64,000 nucleotides of DNA from Ignavibacteriota bacterium (GTDB lineage Bacteria; Bacteroidota; Ignavibacteria; Ignavibacteriales; Ignavibacteriaceae), in contig CP053447.1 in the NCBI GenBank assembly GCA_013285425.1, positions 1,432,001 through 1,496,000 on the forward strand, read 5' to 3'. Made by a program: the position numbers and the translations under genes. Of this stretch, positions 8,517 through 17,322 are shown piece by piece. Numbering within the stretch: the stretch's first letter is position 1; every line of letters starts with the position of its first letter. The notes under the pieces were generated by a model. The model did not search any database and was not told where the DNA came from. It saw only the letters and a program-made list of their open reading frames with translations.

Positions 8517-10518
8517 TTATTTTATGTTTTCCAGAATTATTTCTGCAATATCTTTAACTGCAACTTCATCAGTCTTTTCAAAATGCTTTACCCCATCAGT
8601 CATCATCGTCATACAAAACGGACAGGCGGAAGCAATTGTATCTGCTTTTGTTTCCAAAGCTTCTCTGGTTCTTTCTTCATTTATCCTTCCACCTTCGTCA
8701 TCTTCAAGAAACATTCTTCCACCACCGGCTCCACAGCAAAACTCCTTTACTCTTATTTCTTTTCATCTCAACAATATCTAAACCAGCTACTTTACTTAAT
8801 GAATTTCTTGGAGCATCATAAATATTATTATATCTGCCTAAGTAACAAGAATCGTGATATGTAACTTTATGATTCTCAGTTTCTTCTTTAATCTGGATTT
8901 TACCTTTTGCAATTAACTCTTCAATAAAAACGGTATGATGGGTAACTTCATAATTACCGCCAAATTGAGGAAACTCATTTTTTAAAGAATGGAAACAATG
9001 AGGACATGCTGTTACCACCTTTTTTACTCCGTAATTATTCATCGTTTCAATATTCTCACGCATCATCATCTGAGAAAGATACTCGTTACCCAATCGTCTT
9101 GCGGTATCACCATTACATTTTTCTTCAGTTCCAAGTATTCTGAAATCAACACCTGCCTTTTGCATTATAGCTGCAAATGCTTTTGTAACTTTTTTATATC
9201 TTTCATCAAATGAACCGGCGCAGCCTACCCAGAATAAAATTTCTCCATCCTTGTCCTCCGCCATCGTTTTTATATTCATTCCCTCAGCCCAGGCTGCTCT
9301 ATCAGCAGCATTAAATACCCAGGGAGTGTAATTGGTTTCCAGGCTTTTAAACACAGAATTTAATTGCGGCGGAAATTCTGATTCAGTTAAAACCAAATTT
9401 CTTCTCATATCAACAATTGAATCAACATGTTCAATCATTACCGGACACTCCTGAACACAAGCCAAACATGTGGTACACTGCCAGAGCACTTTATCCGAGA
9501 TATAATTATGAATAAGAGTTTTTTCATAAAGCTCGCCTTCAGTTTTTCCTTCAACAATAAGCGGAGCTTTATCAAAAGTTCTTTTTCTAATATCTACAAT
9601 CAATTCTCTTGGAGATAAGGATTTACCAACAATGTTTGCGGGACAATTCCAGGTACATCTGCCGCACTCGGTACAGGAATAACCATCTAAAATTTGCTTC
9701 CAACTAAATTGTTCAATATCTGCAACTCCAAATGTTTCAGCACTTTCGTCTTCAAGATCAATTTTTTTAAGTGTATTTCTAACCGGATCCAGGTTAGCAA
9801 AAAACACATTAGGTATTGAGGTTAAAATATGTAAATGTTTAGAGTAAGGCAGATAATTTAAGAATCCAAATATCATTAAAACGTGCATCCACCAAAAGAC
9901 CTCATAAAGTAAAAGTGTACTTCCGGTTGGATTGTTAAAAAATATTCCGGCTAAAAATGAAGAAATTGGTCTCAGTTCATACGGATGATACATCATTCCA
10001 TTATTAGAAAATCCGGAAGCATTTTGACCATACATTGAAATAACAATAAACATAATCAGGATAAGAATAAAAGCTGCATCTTTCATCCCATGCTTATCAA
10101 CCTGCAATCTTGGTACTTTCTGGATATATCTTCTGTAAAGTGACAGCAGGACTGAACCAATAACCAATAATCCAAAAACATCCTGAACCAAAGTAATAAC
10201 AGAATAAAACGCTCCAAGAAAAGAGAGTGAAAATGATGAATAGAATCCTTGAATAATACTTTCCAGTACAGCAAAAATAAATAAAACGAACCCCCAGAAA
10301 ATTAGAAGATGGAGCAGACCTGCAAGCGGTTCACGTAAAAGTTTTGTTTGAGCAAAAGCAATATTCCATACTCTTTTCAAACGTGTCGGTATATCATCAA
10401 ATCTATCGTCCTTCTTCTTTGCAACCTTAAGATATTTGATCAAATTATTGACACTATAACCAAAAAAAGCAAAGGTGATAATAAAAACAAGTATGAATAT
10501 TATGTTTTTTAATTCCAT
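8517..10518 (-). CDS. Membrane Fe-S oxidoreductase (HdrD/DUF224 type, candidate ETF:menaquinone oxidoreductase), apparent +1 frameshift
   Basis: The N-terminal half holds about six membrane helices of the nitrate-reductase-gamma type (residues 5-230), then two 4Fe-4S motifs: CTECGRCTWNCP (C282, C285, C288, C292) and CTTCLACVQECP (C348, C351, C354, C358). Two cysteine-rich CCG domains follow. The main frame (10518 to 8704) fails just before the second CCG motif, reading GVLLWSRWWKNVS. The adjacent frame gives FCCGAGGGRMFLEDDEGG and continues to a stop at 8517, restoring the normal C-terminus with ACPFCMTM. One extra base near 8741-8745 accounts for it. Membrane DUF224 proteins of this build accept electrons from electron-transfer flavoprotein and reduce menaquinone. 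No etfAB genes are in the window, so that role is inferred. Full length would be about 667 residues. Confidence 0.85.
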
Positions 10519-10537
10519 TAAAGTCTATCTAAAAAAA

Positions 10538-11374
10538 TCAAGATTTTATAAAAATTTCATTCAAGAAGTCTTCTGTTTTCTTAATGACCTGATCAAATTT
10601 CTTATTACTGCCCGAAAAGGGATGAACTATATCAAAAGTATGTCCGCAAGCTGGAATTCTTTTCAACTCTGTAATTGATTTGTTACTCCAATCATAAATC
10701 TGTTCACCTTCAGCAATAGGAACTGTAAGATCTTCAGTACCATGAATAATCAACAGAGGTTTGTTTAGTTTATTTACCGCTTTTTTAACGCATAACGAAT
10801 TATTCTTGTTATTTTCAATATCTTCCAACATTTCAACATTCATCTGCAATACTTGTTTTGTACGCGAATTCACTATCTCAATTTTTCCTTGTTTTCTCCA
10901 TTCGGTTTTTTGTCTTTCAGTATATCTATCAAACTTTGCAATTGATGCCCAAACAACATACGCATCTGCATCTTCTATCAAACTACTTAAAATTGCTATT
11001 CCACCGCCTCGGCTGTGCCCGATTATTCCGATCTTTCCGGTAATAGTATTTCCAAAAAATCCGGATTTATAAGCTCTGATAATTTGAACAAGCTCAGATA
11101 TCTCCAGAGAAATCGTATTTTTTGCAAAACTTTCAACATTAAAGAAATCCGAACCATTTTTACTAACGCCGTTATGCGAAAAATCAAAAGAAACTACAAA
11201 GTACCCGCATTTAGATAATATCTCAGATGTATATGGAAAAAATCCCCAATCCTTAAATCCTTTAAAACCGTGCACTAATATCAAACAAGGAGCTTTATTT
11301 ATATTTTCTAATCCAACTGCTGAAATATCAAGAACATTACCCTCATTTGATTTTAGTCTAAATTCTCTGTTCAT
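10538..11374 (-). CDS. Alpha/beta hydrolase family protein
   Basis: 278 residues. The oxyanion region is LVHGFKGFKDWGFF (residues 33-46), the nucleophile elbow GHSRGGG (Ser near residue 119), the acid D in HGTEDLTVP and the catalytic histidine in ACGHTFD. No signal peptide is visible, so it is probably a cytoplasmic esterase or acyl-hydrolase; the closest general type is a dienelactone-hydrolase/prolyl-oligopeptidase-like lipase-esterase. Substrate is unknown. It precedes the Fe-S oxidoreductase by 19 bases and may be its operon leader. Confidence 0.8.
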   Translation of the reverse strand: MNREFRLKSNEGNVLDISAVGLENINKAPCLILVHGFKGFKDWGFFPYTSEILSKCGYFVVSFDFSHNGVSKNGSDFFNVESFAKNTISLEISELVQIIRAYKSGFFGNTITGKIGIIGHSRGGGIAILSSLIEDADAYVVWASIAKFDRYTERQKTEWRKQGKIEIVNSRTKQVLQMNVEMLEDIENNKNNSLCVKKAVNKLNKPLLIIHGTEDLTVPIAEGEQIYDWSNKSITELKRIPACGHTFDIVHPFSGSNKKFDQVIKKTEDFLNEIFIKS

Positions 11375-11916
11375 TACTTTGAAATATGAGTAATAAACAC
11401 TGAAAAGTCAATATTTTTTAAAATTTTGAACAAAAATAATTTATATTTTATTTTCATACAAAGTTACCCTTTAGCAATTATTATTTTTAGCTTTCAAAAA
11501 AGATGCGATTTTAATGATTAAAAGAGACTTTTGTATTTGGAATGTAAAAATTCAAGGAAAATAGTTTTAATTAAAGCAAAAATTATTTCTAAAAAAATAT
11601 CAGACACATTGTTAAAGTCTCCTGAAAATGAAGCTCATTCTTTATTTCAAATCAGAAACAATGAAAAATCAATAATTCAATAAGGTAGAGCAGCAGCTAA
11701 GTTTTAATGTATTTGGTTTATTTTGAAATTTAAGTTCTTGATGGCGAATGATTTTATCACCAACTTAAATTTTTATCTTAAACGGATTAGGATTGTTAAA
11801 AACAAACTAGTCTTGTTCAAAACAAATGCTAATAAAAGATTAAGACCTGGCAAGCCTGGTTTTTAAATATTCAGAGTAGTATTACCAGCAAAACACCGTA
11901 TAATTTTTTTCTGAAA
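11375..11916. other. 542-base gene-free stretch
   Basis: Very AT-rich. I see no RNA gene or convincing terminator here. A short plus-strand open stretch around 11530-11682 (ending KSPENEAHSLFQIRNNEK) has no start codon and no recognisable family, so it is at most a gene remnant. The stretch separates the hydrolase/Fe-S operon from the end of the surface-protein operon and probably holds the promoter of the hydrolase gene. Confidence 0.5.
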
Positions 11917-14900
11917 CTACTTCAGCAATAAAAGCTTCTTAGTATCAGTAAATGAATCCGATTTTATTCTATAAAAATAAACACCGCTTGCAAGATCACT
12001 TGCATTAAATTCAACTTTATATTGACCAGCGTTTACAACATCGTTATACAACTCTTTAACTTTTCTTCCAAGCAAATCGTAAACAGCGAGTTCAATCTTT
12101 TGAGTAAACGGCACATCAAATTTAATGTTTGTAACAGGGTTAAAAGGATTCGGATAGTTCTGGTATAAATTAAACTGAACCGGAATTGTTTCAGTAATTT
12201 CTTCAACACTTGTAACCAAAGAATCTTGTCCGCCCGCTTCATAATATCTGGCAGCAAATTCCTGCAAATAAAAGTTTGCAGTTTGTACATCTTTAATGAT
12301 CAATGTATTTTCATCATTAACATTTTCTGCAGAAGACGACCAGTTATGAGATCCGGTAATTACCACAGCATCATATCCGAATGGCTCGGCATCAATAACA
12401 GCATATTTATGATGCAATAGTCCTGTAGTAAATCCTTTTAATCTTATATCAACTCCGGCAGATAACATATAAAAGAATTGACTTCCGGTATCGGTATTAT
12501 TACTCAATATCACTCTTGTTTTAGAACCTTTATTTTTAATTGCAATTATAGTATCAGCAAGATCACGTCTGGTAAAAGAAAGTAATGCAGCATTTATGGA
12601 TTTTTCAGCTTTGCCAAGCGTTCTTCCAATCTTTGCATTGGTTCCGTCACTTGGGCTAAAATACAATTGAACTTTATTGCCAGCGATTACAAAATTATGC
12701 GGTGTGTTATTCAATTTTCTTGGTCCAAATCTTGAGTTTGCAGCATTTGGAATATCGGTATTACTTCCCCACTCCTCATTGAATTCCAATGTATAAGCAC
12801 CGGCAAGAGCAACATCCTGAATAAGTATAAGATTTTGTCTGTCATCATTTGTTCCCGGATCAGTTGGATTCCAACTTCCGGTGATAACCCAAACACTATC
12901 AGGCATACCGCCGCGATAATCGATTATAAAAAACTTATTATGATGAATTCCGCTTCCGTCGTTATTGCCAAATCTATCGTTAATATATGGTATTCCGTTA
13001 TTGATTAAAGTATTCCAAGGCGCTGTAGTTCTATTATCGTATTCACCAATTACCCGGATTTTAACCCCTCTATTTTTTGCATTTAACAGAGCTGCTGCAA
13101 TATTTGCACCCACTGTTCCGCTTAGACTATAAAGAGCAGCATCAATAGATCTTTTTGCTTTATTTATTCTATCAATAAGGATGTTTTGAAAATTGGCATT
13201 ACCATTTGCAGTAATTCCTGAAGAAACCGATGTATTAATTGTTTTGTTAAAATAAACCTGAATTTCACCAGTAGTTGGAAAAGCTGAAGTTGTACTTGAA
13301 ACTATATCGCTGGAAAAACTTGTATCTCCATTTGCTACAGAAAAGACCTGAAGATGATAAATTGTTGCAACTTCTAGTTCATCAACGGTAAGATAATGAT
13401 TTGTTCTTAACACATTATCAAGTTCAACTACACCAAGCTCATAATTAGTTGTAGTTCCATACCTGATTCTTGAAGTGCCCGGGTTTATAGTTGTCCATTC
13501 CAGAGAAATAGAATTGCTTGTAAGATCTACTTCCTCAGGATATTTTTCGATTATTGGACCGTTAGAAAGAATATCTGCCGGTACACGAGGCATTATCTGA
13601 TATCCGCCAATAAATGGTAAAGAAGGTTTATACTGACTAAGCACTCCAACTACATCAAACTTTCCTGCAGGAGCAACAAGTCCGATAATCTGTGTATTAT
13701 TATCAATTCTAATTTGAACAGTATCAGAAGGATTAGAACCTGTAAGTTTATAATTTTTATATGCCCAGTTACTTACTGAATTTCCATTTAATTCCGATAC
13801 AACAACTCCATTAACTCTTACCAATCTTCCTTCATAATTCTCAACTCCATTTATTCCGTCACCGCTTAAAGCTGTTGGAGTAGTAATAACGGGTTCAACG
13901 GTATTACCTGAACTGATTATAGAATGCAGTGTCGGATTTTCTATCTGATTTAATCCGTTAAACTGAGCAACAGTCCCGGTAACGAGAACTTCATCACCTA
14001 TTTGTACAGCGCTTGAAAAGCTTGAACCAAAAACCGAAATCCCTCCTGTATTATCCTGAATATAACTTGGACCTCCAAACTGATCACTGACAGTTACAAT
14101 TCCCCTTAAAGTAACAAGATCACCTAATCTTAAACCAATTCCATTGCTATCATTTATTTTAGCATCTGCAATTGGAATCGCAGCACCATAAACCAATATT
14201 GATGGTAACGGACTTACATCAGCAAGAACTAAATTAACGCCTGATTGAAATTTAATTTTATATCTGCCTGTATAATGCGGAGAAGTAACTTCATTTACTG
14301 TTATAGTTACAGTATCACTAATAAAATTAATATTGCTGAAAAATATAGTATCACCGCTGATGCTAAGGTTCGAAGTAAAGTTAGAATAATCAATATCTGA
14401 TGCTGATTGAGACCACAAAAAATCTTCAGGTATAATTATTCTTAAAGAATTAATATTATACAGCGGATTTTTCTTATAGGTAAAGTTCAAATCTATTATC
14501 GAATCGCCTACCACAATTTGAGGCAAAAGTGTTGCAGTTCCTGAGCCTTCTAATTTAGCTCTTAGCGAATTTATCCATGCAATATTTGCAGCAGAATTAC
14601 CCAGCCCCATTGATGAGCTTCCATTAATTGTCCAGTTAGCTGTATTAGTTAACTTGGATACATCATCCTGAATAAATATTAATGATGTGCCGCTTGAGGA
14701 TGTGCCGGTAAAATGAACTTTGGGATTTGGAATACTGTTAGCATTATTTGAGCCCCAAGATACACCAAACTGATGTACCTGCGAAGCATTTCTTATCTGC
14801 ACAGCATCAGATGTTCCGGCAATTGAAAATGGATTACCTGATAAATATATAGCATTACTGGATTTAACAATCAATAAATAATCACTGGGGTCAAGGTCTT

Positions 14901-15180
14901 CTGAAAAAGTATTTTCGGAACGGGCAACAATAATAATTGTACCTTTTCTTAAGTTACTCCATAAAGAATTTGATGTAAAACCAAGCGGTGCCTGTGGACT
15001 GCCGGTACTGCTGAAATCTCTGATATCCCAATTTCGCAAATCAAGACTATCCTGAACGACTAATAATTCAATCCATTCATCACTGGAACTTGAATTATAA
15101 ATTTCATTAATTATGATCGGTTGTGAAAAAGCACTATTGACTAAAAGGAAGGCAATTAAAAAAAAAATTGTATGTTTCAT
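11917..15180 (-). CDS. T9SS-secreted lamin-tail / OB-fold / phospholipase-D-type nuclease
   Basis: 1087 residues. Signal peptide (residues 1-19); lamin-tail domain (about 22-170: IINEIYNSSSSDEWIEL, LRNWDIRD); an OB-fold like those of YhcR-type extracellular nucleases (about 345-425: GDLVTLRGIVTVSDQFGG, GDEVLVTGTV); a fibronectin-III domain (about 545-640). Two PLD-like domains follow, with HHNKFFIIDYRGG and HHKYAVIDAEP giving the paired HxK...D motifs. The T9SS type A sorting domain is at the C-terminus (NYPNPFNPVTNIKF, LASGVYFYRIKSD). The PLD pair suggests phosphodiesterase action on nucleic acid or phospholipid; the OB and lamin-tail domains favour nucleic acid. Its ATG overlaps the upstream TGA (ATGA). 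It is the last gene of the surface operon. Confidence 0.85.
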   Translation of the reverse strand: MKHTIFFLIAFLLVNSAFSQPIIINEIYNSSSSDEWIELLVVQDSLDLRNWDIRDFSSTGSPQAPLGFTSNSLWSNLRKGTIIIVARSENTFSEDLDPSDYLLIVKSSNAIYLSGNPFSIAGTSDAVQIRNASQVHQFGVSWGSNNANSIPNPKVHFTGTSSSGTSLIFIQDDVSKLTNTANWTINGSSSMGLGNSAANIAWINSLRAKLEGSGTATLLPQIVVGDSIIDLNFTYKKNPLYNINSLRIIIPEDFLWSQSASDIDYSNFTSNLSISGDTIFFSNINFISDTVTITVNEVTSPHYTGRYKIKFQSGVNLVLADVSPLPSILVYGAAIPIADAKINDSNGIGLRLGDLVTLRGIVTVSDQFGGPSYIQDNTGGISVFGSSFSSAVQIGDEVLVTGTVAQFNGLNQIENPTLHSIISSGNTVEPVITTPTALSGDGINGVENYEGRLVRVNGVVVSELNGNSVSNWAYKNYKLTGSNPSDTVQIRIDNNTQIIGLVAPAGKFDVVGVLSQYKPSLPFIGGYQIMPRVPADILSNGPIIEKYPEEVDLTSNSISLEWTTINPGTSRIRYGTTTNYELGVVELDNVLRTNHYLTVDELEVATIYHLQVFSVANGDTSFSSDIVSSTTSAFPTTGEIQVYFNKTINTSVSSGITANGNANFQNILIDRINKAKRSIDAALYSLSGTVGANIAAALLNAKNRGVKIRVIGEYDNRTTAPWNTLINNGIPYINDRFGNNDGSGIHHNKFFIIDYRGGMPDSVWVITGSWNPTDPGTNDDRQNLILIQDVALAGAYTLEFNEEWGSNTDIPNAANSRFGPRKLNNTPHNFVIAGNKVQLYFSPSDGTNAKIGRTLGKAEKSINAALLSFTRRDLADTIIAIKNKGSKTRVILSNNTDTGSQFFYMLSAGVDIRLKGFTTGLLHHKYAVIDAEPFGYDAVVITGSHNWSSSAENVNDENTLIIKDVQTANFYLQEFAARYYEAGGQDSLVTSVEEITETIPVQFNLYQNYPNPFNPVTNIKFDVPFTQKIELAVYDLLGRKVKELYNDVVNAGQYKVEFNASDLASGVYFYRIKSDSFTDTKKLLLLK

Positions 15181-16266
15181 TGTGTATCTGTTGATAATTT
15201 AAATCTAAGTATCTGATTTTTTCCGGCATCAAGTACGAATAAAACTTTATCAAAAAAAGCTACACCGGTTGGTTCAGTAAAAAATTTCGTTCCTCCAAAA
15301 GAATGCATTTCAACACCGTTTGAATTAAACTTTAAGACACTGTCTTTGCCGGCATCAGCGATAAAAATATTTCCCGATGGGTCTATACACGAACCGGTCG
15401 GTGCCTGAAACCTGTTTGGTTTTACAAATGCAACTCCATCAATAACAGGATCAAATTTACTGTAATATCTTTCTTCAATTCCAGAAGAATAAAAATAAAA
15501 CCATTGCGCTTTAAAACTTGATTCGCCTGCTAATGTAGCAATAAAATCAATATTCCTTTTGTTAAACGAGGTCATTGAATTAATACCATTAGCAGAGATC
15601 AAACCGCGGTTTAACGGATCAATAAATGGAACTCTTCCAATGGTAAGAGTATCTTTATCCTGTGGAATTAATATATCTCCGCCAGCATTGAGTTTTTTAG
15701 GTGCAATCTTGAAAATTGAATTATCAGGATTTGAAATACTTGAATTATTAGGACCGGTTCTGGCAACATATATTGAATTGTCATAAAATGCTGTAACTGC
15801 AGTATATTTTCTTTGAAGGTTAAAATCAGTATCGCGTAAAGGAAGTATTCTGACTACCGGTGCATTTTCTATCTGATGCCCGGCAGCAAATAAATTAATT
15901 TTTGTAAAGTGCACTGTAAGTAACATTTGCAGTATCAAAATCAGCACAGACATAAAGATTAAAATGATAATCCTGAGCAATAGCTACCGGTCTTTTAATG
16001 GACAAAGAACCATGCCACTGTCCGGCAATATCAAGCATTACAATTCTGTTATTATCTGTATCGCAAACATAAATGAAAGGCTCTTTACCCATTAACATTG
16101 CACGGGGATTATTAAATCCGCTCCATGGTTCTCCATTCTGAATATATAAAGTATCGCCGCCGATATTAATATTACCGGTATATTGATCAAATTGTGTAAT
16201 ATCAAATTTATCGGAACAGCTTATAAGAATAAGTATTCCCAAAAGTGCAATTATGTATTTTTTCAT
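15177..16266 (-). CDS. Six-bladed (NHL-like) beta-propeller lipoprotein, apparent +1 frameshift
   Basis: The first frame starts best at ATG 16266 (MKKYIIALLGILILISC, lipobox cysteine at residue 17). It carries propeller blades (NNPRAMLMGKEPFIYVCDTD, NRIVMLDIAGQWHG) and stops at TAA 15897-15895 after SALYKN. The second frame picks up at once with INLFAAGHQIENAPVVRILPL and further blades (SCIDPSGNIFIADAGKDSVL, TGVAFFDKVLFVLDAGKNQI) to a stop at 15177. Removing one A from the A5 run at 15899-15903 (SALYK-INLF) makes one lipoprotein of about 363 residues. NHL propellers are usually protein- or ligand-binding platforms; catalytic function is not visible. It lies between the PorV-like and nuclease genes. 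Confidence 0.75.
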
Positions 16267-16320
16267 TTCGTAAATTTTATTTTTCAAATTACTGACCAAA
16301 AAGTAATTATTATAATTATT

Positions 16321-17301
16321 CTACAAACCAAGCAGAATTGAAAATCTATGCGCTGAGCCTAATTTAACAAAATTAGAATATGCATAGTCCAGACTAACAT
16401 TTGCTATACTAACAGGAACATTTACACCGGCGCCAAGCGATAAATTTTGTTCATCAACATTAAACTTATATCCGGCTCTCAGATAAAAAGTCTTCTTCCA
16501 GTTATACTCTACACCAGTAACAACATTTTCACTATTATCGTTAGGATGATTAAGTTGAATTGAAGTTGTAACCGAATGTTCTTCATCTTCATAAGGTTCG
16601 ATGGCAAATCCGATTCTGAATATTGTTGGCGGTGCAAAATCCTGCCATTCAGATTTTTTTCTTTTTCCAACTAAAACGATTTCACCATCGGGGGCTAAAT
16701 TGCTGCCAAAATTTGAAACAGCAACAGCAAATCTCGAAGATCCAAGTCCTGTCCAGTAATAAGTACCAAGGTCTATCATAAAACCGCGCATCTTCAACTT
16801 ATCAAGGGTTTCTTCAATATACTTTACTGTTCCACCAAAACTAAATTTATCAGTCATTTTTCTAGAATAGGTTACTGCAAAAGAGATATCGCTAAAGCCA
16901 AAATATTCTCCGGTTCCAAAAGGAGCAAATTCTGTTGTTACCGGCATATCCTGCATTGTAAGCGCAACGAAAGAAACGCCAAAAGCATTTGTTTCATCAA
17001 GATGATAAACTGCACCTAAAAAGTCATGATTGATATCAACCACCCAATTGTTATGAGAAAACATTATCTGATTCTCAGAAAATTGGGTTAACCCTGCAGG
17101 ATTCCAATAGAGCGAAGAAGCATCATTAGCAACAGCAACAAATGCATCACCCATTGCGGTTGCTCTGCCGCCTACTCCGATTTTAAGAAACTGTGCTGCT
17201 GATATACCAGCACGCTGACCGCCAAGTACAGGAAAAAGCTGACTAAAACCTGTTGCTGTTAATAGAAAACTGATAATAATTATTTCAAATATTTTTTTCA
17301 T
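16321..17301 (-). CDS. PorV/PorQ-family outer-membrane protein
   Basis: About 326 residues from ATG 17301 (a GTG lies one codon upstream). Signal peptide MKKIFEIIIISFLLTATGFSQ. The N-terminal segment GQRAGISAAQFLKIGVGGRA with MGDAFVAVANDASSLYWNPAG is the hallmark of the PorV/PorQ/UPF0164 outer-membrane beta-barrel family, a FadL-like fold. PorV shuttles T9SS cargo to the attachment complex. Paralogues beside cargo genes are common in Bacteroidota and Ignavibacteria. It sits between the TonB receptor and the propeller lipoprotein, which supports a dedicated surface role, though it may be a substrate porin instead. Confidence 0.85.
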   Translation of the reverse strand: MKKIFEIIIISFLLTATGFSQLFPVLGGQRAGISAAQFLKIGVGGRATAMGDAFVAVANDASSLYWNPAGLTQFSENQIMFSHNNWVVDINHDFLGAVYHLDETNAFGVSFVALTMQDMPVTTEFAPFGTGEYFGFSDISFAVTYSRKMTDKFSFGGTVKYIEETLDKLKMRGFMIDLGTYYWTGLGSSRFAVAVSNFGSNLAPDGEIVLVGKRKKSEWQDFAPPTIFRIGFAIEPYEDEEHSVTTSIQLNHPNDNSENVVTGVEYNWKKTFYLRAGYKFNVDEQNLSLGAGVNVPVSIANVSLDYAYSNFVKLGSAHRFSILLGL

Positions 17302-17322
17302 CACTTAGTAATAATTCTACTT

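Noticed and set aside
11375..11916. Short gene or RNA in the gap
   Set aside because: The only open stretch lacks a start codon and family similarity, and there is no stable fold visible by eye.
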